Assembly (NCBI RefSeq): GCF_000372725.1
Contig: NW_005196603.1
Location: forward strand, 187,489-251,488
Reading direction: 5' to 3'
DNA: 64,000 nt
DNA from: Emiliania huxleyi CCMP1516
Lineage: Eukaryota > Haptophyta > Isochrysidales > Noelaerhabdaceae
Part shown: positions 20,874-32,207 of the stretch, piece by piece
How the letters are laid out: the number at the start of each line of letters is the position of its first letter
How positions within the stretch are numbered: position 1 is the first letter of the stretch
The notes under the pieces: generated by a model
Told to the model about the DNA's origin: nothing
The model's input: the letters and a program-made list of their open reading frames with translations, nothing else
The model's database searches: none
Made by a program: the position numbers and the translations under genes

Positions 20874-22503
20874 TGGAAATCTCTATACGCAAGAACAGGA
20901 TATCGTTGGGGGAGAGATAGTATTTAAGACTGGAGATCCTAGCGGATCTCTCACACGGACACGCCCAAGTCTCGCCAGTAGATCCCTCCTGTCCGGTTCC
21001 CCATTTAAGACTAAAGATCGAAGATTGAGATTGTGGATTGCAGATCGCTGAGCAGCAACACGGGCCAAAATGTGGAGATAGGAGATGGAGAATGCAGATT
21101 GTAGACCCTAGCGCCCAGCCATCCGCCCCAGATGTGAGATCGAAGATTGAAAATGGAGGTCGTAGATTGCTGCCGGCGGCGACAGTGGCCAAGTAGACGA
21201 TTGGAGATTGGAGAAGAGAGACGGTCAGTGTGAATGAATCCATAGCGCATCTCCTTGAAGGTTTGAGCCCCCCTCCTCCCCCGGGCCCCCGAATCGAGAT
21301 TGGAGATTGGAGATTGGAGATGGAGATCGGAGATCTGACTGAATCCGGCCTAAGATGACGACGTTGGAGATTGGAGATTGAAGATGGAGATCGGAGATCT
21401 GACTGGATCCCCGGCCTAAGATGACGACGCTGTGGATTGGAGAGTATTGGAGGTGGGGAGATCGGAGCTCCCCCACACCCTAGTGGTGTGTGATAGATGT
21501 TTTTAAAAAGGGTTACTGTGGTCTGTGCGCGGACGGCCCGGGGGAGCCTGCGGCGCCATTTTAATCTGCGCTCCTCTTTATGGCCTGCGGCGCCTGGCTT
21601 GAGCTTGGAAGTGTNNNNNNNNNNNNNNNNNNNNNNNNNNNNNNNNNNNNNNNNNNNNNNNNNNNNNNNNNNNNNNNNNNNNNNNNNNNNNNNNNNNNNN
21701 NNNNNNNNNNNNNNCGGGCAGCGCGCTCCGTGTTTGCAGACCGCCCTGGCGGACTCGTTTACACTTCCAAGCTCAAGCCAGGCGCCGCAGGCCATAAAGA
21801 GGAGCGCAGATTAAGATGGCGCCGCAGGCTCCCCGGGCCGTCCGCGCACAGAACCTTTGTCTAGAAACAAAACAAAAAATCGATGAGACACCACGGGCTG
21901 GGGGGGCTCCGATCTCCATCTCTCCAGTACTCTCCAATCTCCAGCGTCGCTACATCTTGGGCCGGATCCAGTCAGATCTCCGATCTCCATCTTCAATCTC
22001 CAATCTCCAACGTCGTCATCTTAGGCCGGATTCGGTCAGATCTCCGATCTCCATCTCCAATCTCCAATCTCCAATCTCGATTCGGGGGCCCGGGGGAGGG
22101 CTCAAACCTTCAAGGAGATGCGCTATGGATACATTCACAATGCAAAAGGATCTCCTCCCCCTTTTCGCGCCATTTTGCAATCTCCAGTCGGCCCACACGA
22201 TCTCTAGGCGCCTTTGGCGCGAAGTCAGAATCTCTCCACCTCTGTCGCACAAGATCACAAAAGCGACTCTCTGCACGCACCAACTCGACATTCTCAGTAC
22301 TCAGACTCCCTCTCGAGCATCTACACTGGAGAGAGGATTTGCCTCAACCAGTTCGTCTTTCAATCTACTGCTTCTCTTGGCAGGAGATTTGCCACTTAAG
22401 AGATCTCTAAAAGGCATCTACGATCTACAGTCCAGGGATCTTCCGATGAGCGATGTCTTGCTCTCGCGTGGTGTTGTTGGATGTTGCGGCGTAGAGATTT
22501 CCA
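20874..22503. mobile_element. Fold-back element: large imperfect inverted repeat around an assembly gap
   Basis: The arms 20874-21614 and 21715-22503 are imperfect reverse complements. The ends read TGGAAATCTCTA and TAGAGATTTCCA, and inner segments next to the gap (for example 21570-21614 against 21762-21806) match almost perfectly. The arms are rich in GGAGATTGGAGATTG-type units and ATCGGAGATCTGACTG. The 100-N gap at 21615-21714 sits near the centre, where a hairpin would block assembly. No ORF in the arms is convincing. It may be a long-TIR or fold-back transposon. Confidence 0.8.
21615..21714. other. Assembly gap (100 N)
   Basis: Run of 100 N; the true size is unknown. Confidence 1.
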
Positions 22504-22641
22504 TGTATGACCCAAAGGTCCAAGGTGCAAGGACGAAGGAGTGCGGAGTGCGGAGAGGCTCCCGGCCGAACTTTCTCGTTTGGGGGGTTTGCACCCGTCC
22601 CCATCATATGGCTCTCTCCCTCTCGCGGTGCACACTCACAC

Positions 22642-23520
22642 TCACGGCTTGCGACCCTTCCGCCTCCGCTGCTTGTTCATCGCCGCTGCGTCCCCGTCGA
22701 ACTTCTTCTTGCCGCCCGCCTCGGGAGCTTGGCTTGCCCGGTCGGGCACCACAAACTCGTAGGTGAGCGCTCCCGCCCCCGCCGCGTGCCCCCCGCTATA
22801 CCCTGGAAACACCGCGGGCGAAAACGGGACCGCCGACTTGACGCGCAGGCCGCAGAGGCGAGCCAGCATCGGCACTCCCCACCCGTCAAACGGAGCGCCC
22901 CGGGGCAGCGCAATGTGGAGCTCGCCGCCAGGGACGAGCAAGCCTCCGGCGGCAGCGTTGGAGCAGACCGCCCGTACCAGTGCCTGGTTGGCCTGCGTCG
23001 CCGCCTGCAGGTCGCGTCCGCTGCCTGCGCCGGACGCCAAAGGGAAGTTGAAAACGACGCGGTCAAACCGGCGCTTGACTGCGAGAGGGGCGCTGGTGCA
23101 AAGCGACGTCGCGTCGATGCCAAAAAGGACCCTTCCGCCGCCGGCGCGAATCATCTCGACATTGTCGGCCGCCTCACCCTCCGCAAGCACCGACGCCTCA
23201 GACTCGAGTGTTGTCGCCACCAGCTGCTCACACTGGCCGCCCCACAGCGTCGCCAACGCCGCGCCAAAGCTGAAGTCGCCTTCGCCGAGGAGCAGCACGC
23301 GCCGCGAGCTATCCTTGGCGTAGGGATTGTGCGGCCGCCGCGAGGGCTCGGACGATGCCGGCCGAGGGTTGGCTGAGCGGCCGCCGCCGCCGCCTCGTGG
23401 CGCGGCGGGCGCGAGCTTGTGGCTGCCGACTTTTTGCACACGCATCATCTTGCCGTGCTGCGCGATCTTCGCCTTTTTGCGCGCCTGTCCTCTATTGTCC
23501 CTCACCTTGACCTTGGCCAT
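22642..23520 (-). CDS. BMT5-like rRNA (uridine-N3) methyltransferase-domain protein
   Basis: Single-exon 292-aa protein starting MAKVKVRDNRGQARKK. The N-terminal basic region suggests nucleolar or RNA binding. RRVLLLGEGDFSFGAALA is the SAM-binding signature of the BMT5-like (DUF2431) family, followed by ATTLESEASVL, GIDATSL and FDRVVFNFPLASG, the family's second conserved block. A basic tail (MNKQRRRKGRKP) ends it. Yeast Bmt5 methylates a uridine in 25S rRNA; the same activity is inferred here. On the sense strand upstream, AAAATTCTTTGTTTGCC (23570-23554) is a variant of the leader motif. No introns. Confidence 0.85.
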   Translation of the reverse strand: MAKVKVRDNRGQARKKAKIAQHGKMMRVQKVGSHKLAPAAPRGGGGGRSANPRPASSEPSRRPHNPYAKDSSRRVLLLGEGDFSFGAALATLWGGQCEQLVATTLESEASVLAEGEAADNVEMIRAGGGRVLFGIDATSLCTSAPLAVKRRFDRVVFNFPLASGAGSGRDLQAATQANQALVRAVCSNAAAGGLLVPGGELHIALPRGAPFDGWGVPMLARLCGLRVKSAVPFSPAVFPGYSGGHAAGAGALTYEFVVPDRASQAPEAGGKKKFDGDAAAMNKQRRRKGRKP

Positions 23521-23596
23521 GACAAAGAGAGACCCTGACGGCCTCGCCTCGCGGCAAACAAAGAATTTTAACAAAGAAAGAAAGCACTATAAAATC

Positions 23597-24507
23597 TGGG
23601 TAAACGAAAGTAGCGTATACGCTACTATGAAAGAAGAAGCCGAAAAAACACGCCGGAGTCAGTCCGCCCGAGCCAGCCAGCTGCCGGCTCGCACGGCAGC
23701 CTCTTCCTCTCGACCAGCCTCAACTTCCGTACAGTCAGCATTTTGTCGCTGCGTGCTCGTGGCCAGCTGTGGCGGCGGTCGAAGTTCGCCCAGATTCGGT
23801 GACGAGCGCCAGACGATAGTAGTGTCTCTGTTCGCCCTGTGCATGTCAGGCCAGGCTGCAGCAGGGCACTACCATCGTGCTGCCCTGTTGCAGCCTGACT
23901 TTGCCCACTGTGCACAGTCGCCAGAGCACCACCACCGCCCGGCATCGTGTCACGGCGAGCTCCTTCTGCGCCCGCTCGCGAGGCTCTCGCGCTGGCACAC
24001 TTTGGCCATCTGCTGCTCGCGTTCGGCGAGCTCATCTCCGCACTCCTGCCACGGTGCCGTCACCACACACCTTCTGGCCGGCCTGAGCCGCGCGGGGTCG
24101 CCAGCGGGGGCAACGCGTCGACCTCTCTCTCTGGTGCACCACGGGCCGCAACGGCCTGCTAGCCGCGTGCGCGAGGAGGCAGTGTGCCGGCACAGTCGAG
24201 CCGGAGCATCGGGTTCTGGATGCTTGTGGGTCAAGTCTGACCTTATGCGGCCTAATATGCAATAATAATGCTGGCTCTCACCCAGTCTGTTGAGATATTA
24301 TCCCTCAAAGTCGAATTTTCGTTTACTGGTGACCATAGTAGTGTCTGTCTTGTTTGCGAGATCTTCAAACGAATCCCTTAAAGTCTCGACAATCACTAAG
24401 CTGCTTATGTGGCACCGCAGAGGCTCCCTTGGGGATGCCTGAGGCCACCCCAACCACACACTAAGCCGTACGTAGACGAATTGGGCGCTACTTTTTTCGT
24501 TTACCCA
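23597..24507. mobile_element. Possible DNA-transposon remnant with short inverted ends
   Basis: GGGTAAACGAAAGTAGCG near 23597-23614 is mirrored by CGCTACTTTTTTCGTTTACCC at 24487-24507, an imperfect inverted pair 0.9 kb apart. The left copy is followed by its own small palindrome (GTAGCGTATACGCTAC). No target-site duplication is obvious and no transposase is visible, so this is tentative. Confidence 0.4.
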
Positions 24508-25636
24508 CATTATGCGAGTAGGGCTCTCTTGCCCGCAACCCGACACCGATCATCCGGCCCGCTGGGTGCGCTTCTCAGCTCCTCGGCCCTGGATGTTGAG
24601 GTTAATAACTGCACTCCAAGTGCTCCAAGTCTCGACGTCTAACCGCGGGTGCGGGCGCGAGTCCTCGACCGAAGCGGATGACCATCGGAAGGCGAACAAG
24701 AGGAAGAACTCAGAGGGGAGGGGAGCCTCCTGTACGGGGCTGGGGAAGTACGTTCTTAGGGAAAATTAGGGAACGCTTGACGCTCGCGCGTCGCCGACGC
24801 GCACTGATGGACCGCTTGTCCCGTGTAGAGGCGTTGAAGGCGCTCCGACTGTCGCGCTCGGATTTTTGAGATCACGTCCCAGTCGCTCACAATCGCACCG
24901 AACGTCCACCACTGTAGTGGCCAGGCCAGCTCCCACGCTCACCGCCGCTCTTCATGCTCCAGACACATCCTTTCAGATGGCTTTGCAGGGCGGCCTCTCC
25001 CGGCCGCTCCTGATGGCCTGAGCGTCAAGTCGCGGGAACGCGCCCGCCGAGGGTAGGATTGCCAAACTCAACAGATTGCAGGTGCCGCATGTGGTTGCCT
25101 CTCGCCTCGCCCCTCGCCCAGCGCGACGCAGCGCGAGATGAGAGCTGCCCCCGCGCGTGCGCTCTCGCCTCGCCCCACAACCACCACTGCAGCGAGCCCA
25201 TGCCCGGCTGCACGCCGTGCTGCGACCGCCGCCGAGGATCGAGCGCCGCGAATCTGGCACAATCGGATTGGATTGCCGGTCGTAGCGCTGCTCAGCGCGC
25301 GGCCGCGGGTCGCCTCCATGCCTACTGCGCCCTCGCGACTCCCAAAACGAGCCCGCGCCATGCTCATCCCATCTTATGCTGCTGACGCTCGCCGCCTGCG
25401 CCCTCGCAGATCCGAATAAACAACGTGGGCGAGACGGGCGTGCCGCGGTGTTTTTGGTGCTGGGCCTCAAGTCGTGTGCGCTGCGAGTAGGTGCGGCCCT
25501 CTTGAGCCCCCCTTCCTTCCCCACCTCAAAGATGCTCTCAAAGCAGAGAGAAGCAGCACTGGTGGCCTCTCCTCCGCCCCCTTCCCCTGTGAATATCACA
25601 CACCCGCCGTCCACCGCCCCCCCATCATAGGTACGA
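24508..25636. other. Intergenic, no gene supported
   Basis: Several overlapping frames exist on both strands, but none has a recognisable motif. Confidence 0.4.
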
Positions 25637-26632
25637 GTGAACTCGATCAACATCATGTCAGAGAAGAAGGTCTGCATCATGCCAACGATGGCCCCCGCCA
25701 GTGGGGTCACCGAAGACGCGCCGGCTCTCGAGCCGGTCACCGCCGGCGGCGCCCCGCTGCTGCCGTCGATCAAGGAGTTTCCGGAGGAGGAGCGGCGTCT
25801 GCCGACCCACTCCCTGACCCCGTCCCGCGTTCGATGCGTATAGGGCGACGCCGACCTCCGCGTCGGCAAGTTCTGCTCGACCAAGCTGCTGTGCGGCTTC
25901 CTCACCGTGGTGGTCATACTCGGCTGCTCGGCCGTTGTTCTGTCTTCGTACGGCTCTGGCGGCGTCTCCGAGTCCCTCGAGTCGGTGTTCGTGCCCGACG
26001 CGGCCGCGGTCGACCCGATGCCCGAGCCCAACTCGGGGCTACTCTTCGCCTCGCCCGATCGCCACCCAACCTTCGCGCCTCGCCCGACCCCGCCCATTCC
26101 CAACCCGGTTGACGACCCAAACTGGCTCGTCGCCGCCTCGGGCTTCGTCACATGGCCGCAATGTCCGGTGCAAACAAATTGCGGAGACCGCATCGTATCG
26201 AACTCATTCGCTCCGACGTGCGAACGAAACGACCAAGAGTGCGGCACGAGCTGGGGCTTCGGGTGGGCGGGTTGCGACAACTGCAACGCAGGCCTTGGGT
26301 GCTGCTCTGGGCATTCTGTGGGGTGCGGAGCTTTTCAACGTCCCAGATGCCGCGACAGAAACCAGGGTCACTACCCGTGCTATTGCGGCACTACCCTGAT
26401 GCTCTCCAGCGGACGGCATGCGGTAACGAAAATGTGTCAGTTCGACGAGAACAGATACTGGTTCCGACGGGCCCCTGACGATGGCAGCTTTCGCCTTTGC
26501 GGGGAGCTGACGGGCCACGGCGACTATTGGAGTGCGTGCCACGCGTCACCTCACTGCAACCCAGGCGGGTTGTCACCGCATTGCCCAGTGTGGTCTCCCA
26601 CTTTGCAGGCCGAAAACGGGTGTCCTCGCTAG
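25637..26632 (+). CDS. Cys-rich single-pass membrane protein, family unknown
   Basis: The N-terminal exon starts MNSINIMSEKKVCIM and runs to about FPEE. After an intron of about 50 bases ending at TATAG (about 25841), the second exon opens GDADLRVGKFCSTKLL and runs into a hydrophobic helix (LLCGFLTVVVILGCSAVVLS). The part after the helix is Pro-rich and then strongly Cys-rich: QCPVQTNCGDRIV, CERNDQECGTSWGFGW, CDNCNAGLGCCSG and HYPCYCGTT. This is the layout of a type II membrane protein with a disulphide-bonded ectodomain. I do not recognise the family. The exact donor is unresolved. The ORF closes with a normal stop after ENGCPR. Confidence 0.6.
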
Positions 26633-27981
26633 GAACAAGTGCCGGGACGTCTGAGGAAAAGTCCAGCGCGGCCGGCCCATCCGCCGCCGCCGCGGCCAAG
26701 GGCTTCTCCGCCTTGCAAAACACGAATCGATAGCGAACGACCCTGGTGAGCCAAACCCTAGATGAAAGTCCGGCACACGCGCAGGTAAACGAGTGCGCGG
26801 CCCCAGGCACGGGTACGGTAAGCGACGTCTTCATTTGGAGCGATCCTGCATGAACATGAGCATGAACACGCCTTCTGTTTTGAGAGTTTTGATCATTTGT
26901 CCTTTCTCTGGTTTGCGGCGTTTTGAATGCTTTACTTTTCGCGAATTATTTTTTCTCGATCGGGGACGACTGGGGGGCCCGCGCTGCAAGCAGCAGCGCC
27001 GGGCAATGACGGCTTACCGCCCACCCAGCCCCCCCTCGGCACACCCCGGCAGCCAATGTGTGACGGCTCCCGCTAAGCCACATCCCGCAAGCGGGATGGC
27101 CCGCCACTCGAGCCCGCAAGCGGGTAGATGCCCTACTCCTCCTCCTCCTCCTCCCCCCCCCCCTCCTCCTCCTCCTCACTCGCCGCACCCTCGTCGTACC
27201 AGCGAGGGCCGAGGGGGCCCGTCGCCGGTGCCAAAAAAGAAATCCCGGTTGCCTATCTCGCTCAAGGAGAATCTCGGCATCACTGGCCGCCGTGCGTGGC
27301 GGTGCTACAATGTGGGCCCTCGGCCACCCACTGCTGCCGTTGGACAAAAGGAGCAGAATCACCATTCGGACGGCTTGACGCGAGAGCTCGTGTGGTGGCC
27401 AGAGGCGAGCGCTAGGGCGAGCGGCGGCGGCGAGCATCTAGGGTACCCAGGCTCCGGGCCGGTGTGCGGGGAGCGAACCTTGACGACCGCCCAGAAGCTT
27501 TCTGAGCGAACCAATTGGGCCAGGATCATCAGCATATGTCCCCTCCACAACATTGTGGGCGTTTGAGCGGTATTTGAGGAGCACCGCCACTCTGAAGTTC
27601 GGCCGGGTGGTCTGCAGACCCCCCCCCCCCCGGAGCAGCAGAGGCTCCGTGGGGTCGAAAAGTCGACGCTGGGAGTCGCACTCGTCGAACCATCGCAGCA
27701 CCACGCGGTCCGCACGTACCGACCACATCCCCTCCACCGCTGAGACGGCGCATATCGACCGCCGGGCCGCGTAGTCGTCGTTAAGGAGCGGTTTTCGGAG
27801 CCGTACGAACAGAGGTCCCAGACGCGAGACGGGCGAACATGCGGTTTTTCGATGACCACGCGACGCGCGATGAGGTATCTGCTTTTTGCTAAAAATGGGC
27901 CGCCTAGTGCAGCTTCACTAGTAAAACACGCGACCACACTGAGAGCTCCACACTAGCCGGTATGGGCGAGCCCCGGCGGCC
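26633..27981. other. Intergenic with weak minus-strand coding signal
   Basis: The minus strand at about 27840-27438 reads FVRLRKPLLNDDYAARRS, then WFDECDSQRRLFDPTEPLLL and FRVAVLLKYRSNAHNVVEGT. This looks protein-like, but I cannot place it in a family or give it a start. CCCGCAAGCGGG, a 12-base near-palindrome, occurs twice near 27086-27124. Nothing else is supported. Confidence 0.3.
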
Positions 27982-30005
27982 TCACCGTCGCCGCTCGCGG
28001 CGGAGCCGACGGCGGAGCCACGGGCCGGTGCGACCTTTTGAGGGGCCATGAGCTCGCCGGGACGTCGCCGATGGCTCGGCGCGCCTCTTCCCGCCAGCGC
28101 GGGACGACCTACCTACAGGAGGGAGGGGGGGGGAGGCGGAAATGAGCGCAAGTCCCGTGATCCCGTCGCCGGCAAAGGCTGGGAGAGGGGCGGCAAGCGA
28201 CGGGCGGGTCCGCGACCTTTTGAGCGCCCATGAGCTCGCCGGGAGGCCGCCGATGGCTCTGCGTGCTTACCATACCGACCGTCGGCACCCCGGGCCGCCT
28301 CCGCCGTCTCCTCCTCGCCCTCCTCCTCGCTCGCCTCGCCCGCCGCCTCTCCCAGCGCCTCCGCCAATCCCTCGACCAACGTCTCTGGCGTGATGCCGAA
28401 CCGGATCCTGTCCTCGTGGAGCTCCGCGAGAAGCTTGAGCAGCCCCTCCCTGTCCAACGGCGCGGGCTTGGCTGCCGCTGCCTCTGCCGGCGAATCGGAC
28501 TCCTGCGACGGCCCAGCGCCGCCGCTCCCGCCGCCCTTCTTCTTCTTCTTGCCCTTCTTGCCCTTGGCGCGCTTCTCCGCCTCGACCTCCGCCAGCAGCT
28601 CCTCGGCGTGCCGCGCCGCCTCCTTCTCTTCCGCCGCCCTCTGCGCCTCCCTCTCCGCCGCGCCCGCAGCCCACGCCGCCTCTTTCGCCGCCTTCTCGGC
28701 CGCCACCTCGGCCGCCCCATGCTCCTCGAGGGCGCGCACGCACTCGGTGTGGCCCTGGCTTGGCGTACTGCAGCGCCGTCATGCCGCTAGAACGCAGCGT
28801 CTTGTCAGCGCCCGCCCGCAGCAGCTGACGCACCATGGTGGGATGGCCGTAGTGCGCGGCGAGCATCAGGGCGGTGAAGCCGTGGTTTGCCTGCATGTCG
28901 ATCTCTGCGCCGTGCCGGATCAGCGTGTCGATAACCCGCCAGTCGCCTCCGTAGGCGGCCTCCATCAGCGCAGTGCCGCCGGTCGTGCGGCTTCTCTAAT
29001 TGGCCTCCGCGCCGTGCCGCAATGCCAGCTCGACCAGGTTCTCGCGTTCGAGGCGGCGAACATCAGCGCGGTGCCACCGTCGCTTTTCTGCAACGAGACA
29101 TCCGCACCGCGCCGCAGAAGCGCCTCAGCCAGCTCCGCGTGGCCATCGACCATTGCGAGCATCAGCAGCGTCATGCCGCTCACACGTTTGCCGCCATCAA
29201 AGGTGTATTCGAACCTCGCGTCGACCCACCCGCCGCCGTCGAGCCACTCCAGCACCGCCGCCTCCTCGCCTCGATCAGCCGCTAGCACGACCTCCTCTGG
29301 CATCGCCTCGCTGCCCGGCGCGGTCTCTGCGCCGCCCTCGCCGCTCGAAGCAGAAACCGCAGCACTGGCGCCCGCCACCGCCGCGCCTGCGGGTGCGCCG
29401 CCCGCCCCTGCGCCGCCCGCCTCGGCCGACGGCGCCTTGCTGCGCGCCGCCTTTACCTCGCCGAGATACGTCCTGAAAGCCTCGACGCACTCGCCGTGGC
29501 CCTCCTCCTTGGCGATCTGCAGCGCCGTCTTGCCCGCCGCAGTGCGCAGCGTCATGTCTGCGCCCGTGCGCAGCAGGCGGAGGACGACGGCGGCGTCCCC
29601 GGAAAGCGGCGGCCATCAGCGCGGTGCCGCCGAGATTGCACTGCAGGTTGATCTCTGCCCCGTGCTGAATCAGCACGTCGACCACGCGCTCGTGGCCCTC
29701 GAGGGCGGCGGACCTCAACGCGGTGACGCCTTCGCGGTCCTGCAGGTTGATCCCCGCGCCGTGCCGAAGCAGCACGTCGGCCACGCGCTCGTGGCCTTTG
29801 GCGGCGGCGGCCATCAGCGCCGTACAGCCTTCGCTGTCTCGCGCGTCCGCCTCCGCGCCGCGCTCCAGCACCACTTCAACGAGCTGCTTGTGACCGTGTT
29901 CGGCGGCGATCAGCAGGAGCGTACAGCCGCTCACACCGCGACGCACGCACGTCGCGTCAACCAGCCCATCCCCGGCGAGCCACGTCTGCACCATGTACCT
30001 TGCCA
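27982..30005 (-). pseudogene. Ankyrin-repeat protein gene, frame broken
   Basis: At least seven ankyrin repeats are read on the minus strand, such as EGCTALMAAAAKGHERVADV, REGVTALRSAALEGHERVVD, GMTLLMLAMVDGHAELAEAL and GFTALMLAAHYGHPTMVRQL. A coiled, Lys/Glu-rich region follows (REAQRAAEEKEAARHAEELL), then a basic tail. Three lesions are visible: near 29610 (one extra G in a GGGG run), near 29035-29005 (frame change then an in-frame TAG) and near 28765 (one extra C). At 28270-28113 a GT-AG intron starts with a copy of the following exon. Because two lesions sit in short homopolymers, assembly error is possible; otherwise this is a recent pseudogene. The start is unclear; the leader motif AATTCTTTTTTCG lies at about 30206-30194. 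Confidence 0.7.
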
Positions 30006-30802
30006 TTCTCCACCGCCGCCTCGATCCTTTTCGGCAGCGAGAGCGGCGCAGCAGTAGCTGCCGTTGAAGCGTGCCCGCGCCGGGACGCGGCCGAGCCAGC
30101 CTTCGTCCGGCCGGGCATGCAAACGGGCGGGGTTGCGGGTGCTGAGCGCCTCCACTCTCCTCTCGGGCTGGCCTCCCGCGCTGGGCTTCGAAAAAAGAAT
30201 TGCGCGGGCTGTTTTCTGTGGGTGTTTCCACAATCAAACCGTCCGTGAAGAGTGCTTGATTCACGGACAGCGAGGCTGGCCGCACAGCGAGGCTGGCCGC
30301 AAGCGGAGCTCCCCACCGGCGGCGGGTTTGAAGACACTGAGCCCGAGCGCGCCGGCGGCGGACCGCCGCCGGCGCGCTCGCTTCGGCGGATGGCTGAGCG
30401 GCACAGTTTCTGGCCGCCCGGCCTGCGAGCAGTCGCCGCGAGACGATCAAAGGCGCTCAATCAAGCGCGCCGCCATGCCAGATCTCGCCCCACGCCCCGA
30501 CCAGACCGGGCAGTACGTGCAGGAATGATGCAGGCATGATGGATGGGTGTGGTGAGCACGCCAGTGGCACCGCTGCGCACTCTCAGGGTCGCAGCCGCCT
30601 ATCTCGTGAGGGGCGTGGCTCGGGGCGGGTGCGAGAGAGTCGAGGAGCGCGGCGCGCGCGTGCGCGCGCGTGGTAAGTCGGTTTATATTTCATCACTGGT
30701 ACAAAAGAGACCCAAAACGGCACGCGCGCCGCGCGCACGCGCGCTCGCATCACCTCAACACTCACACAGCAAATCAAAGATGCGGCCAGCCGCGCTCGGG
30801 TT
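30006..30802. other. Upstream of the ankyrin gene; alternating-purine-pyrimidine hairpin
   Basis: 30648-30672 and 30718-30746 are imperfect inverted copies of a GCGCGCGTGCGCGCG-type sequence around a loop of about 45 bases. Such alternating sequence can form Z-DNA or a stable hairpin. No gene seen. Confidence 0.45.
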
Positions 30803-31492
30803 TCAAAAGAGGGACGGAAGCGAATCTCTACACGGCTCATGCTGATCTCGGAATGGCCCTCGGAGCGGATCCAGCAGCGGAACCCCGCGCGAAGGTAACG
30901 CCTCACCGTCGTCCGCCCTGCGTCGTCTGGTGACGGGTCCTCCATAGTCGGTTGAGGTCGCCGCCCTCCTCGTGCCTCTTCCCAACGTTCCCTCGGCGGT
31001 CGATGCCGCCTGGTCCGCCTCCGCCGTCCCCGGGTCTGCCCTGCCCTCGTCTGCACTAGCTTCTGTTTCGTCATCACTGGCGCCTCTCCTCTTCTTTCTC
31101 CTCTTCTTGTATGCTTTGTACATCGCGTCGATTCCTTTTCGCGTGAGCACCATCCTGAAGCTCGCCCAGCAGCGGAACCGCTCCCGAAGTCGAAGGAGCA
31201 TCATCAGTCTCACCCACTTCGCTCTCTGCCCACCGTCTCCGCTCCCTCCCGCTTGAGCCGCCGTCGCGGCCCTCGTTCGTCCCACTGGCTGTTGGCCTGT
31301 CTGCACGTTGCCTCCGTTATCCCTCCTCCTCCGCGACTCCCTCAAGGCCGGGCGGGCCTCCTTCCACCCAGCGAAGAGCTTCCTCAGCCACTCGATGTGT
31401 TCCTCTCTCTTCATTATGCGCGCCGTTGCTTCATCATTGAGCTGTATCCACCTCTGCACCGCTCCCGTCGCCGCCTCGGCCACGACTTGCAA
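30803..31492 (-). mobile_element. Retroelement-associated ORF, copy B of the dispersed repeat
   Basis: A 229-codon ORF reads RWIQLNDEATARIMKREEHI, LRERFRCWASFRMVLTRKGI and YKAYKKRRKKRR: basic, helical and without known motifs. Its 3' part is homologous to copies A and C, which end in T/A-rich tails with target-site duplications. This therefore looks like the coding part (perhaps ORF1) of the same non-LTR family. Homology to copies A and C stops abruptly near 30900. Confidence 0.6.
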
Positions 31493-32207
31493 GTTCCTCG
31501 TATTTCATTGTTACAGACTTGCAAGAGAGAAATTAGAGCTCATCAGTAAAAGCTACAGTACGGCAGCCTTAGGTCTGAGCCCTGGCCTCGGGACGATACA
31601 CCTCGAGTCCTCTGGTCGACACCAAAACCTCGACACGAGCGTCGAGCGCGTCACGCGACGTCGACACCAACTCGACACCTCGACACCCCCTGTGCCAACT
31701 CGACCAACTCGACACGAGACAGAGGGCGCGTCTACATCGCGAGGCCGTGATCGCAGATGACCAGTAGCTCTTCAGGCAGCTGGTGGGCGAGGCGACCTGC
31801 TGCAGCTTGACGAGCTCGCGCGAAGCATCACTGCTGTTCTGCTGACCTCTGAACCTCGACTTCTCGCAAGAGGGAGCTGCAACACATGGTCTCTCTCTTT
31901 GACAGCAACGGCCAGGACGCGCTCAGCCTGGACGACTTCACGGCGGTGTCCGATGGTTTTTGAGGACGCGGCTGGACCATCGGCATCGCAAGCCCAAGCG
32001 CCCGCGCCGTCCGTCGCAAGCGCCCGAGCCGCCGCCCCGAGGCCCCCGAGGGTGAGTAGTCGCATTTTAGCATGCACCACTACGAGTGATCCCTTTCGCT
32101 GTGACTGATGGCCAAGTTATACCGAACACTCCTTGGAGCACTTGGAGTGCTGTCAGTACTCCCTGGGAGTACGCGCGCGACCGGAGTTTTTTCCAGGGCA
32201 CCCCAAC
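31493..32207. other. Intergenic with CTCGACACC repeats and an EF-hand-like fragment
   Basis: 31600-31730 holds irregular CTCGACACC/CTCGACACGAG units. At 31887-31964 (+) a short stretch reads SLFDSNGQDALSLDDFTAV, which resembles one EF-hand loop, then stops; no surrounding gene could be built. Confidence 0.4.

Noticed and set aside
24973-26286. 437-codon minus-strand frame opposite the Cys-rich membrane protein
   Set aside because: No motifs and low-complexity composition. The plus strand has a membrane helix and ordered Cys pattern.
31887-31964. EF-hand gene
   Set aside because: Only one loop-like segment, with stops close on either side.
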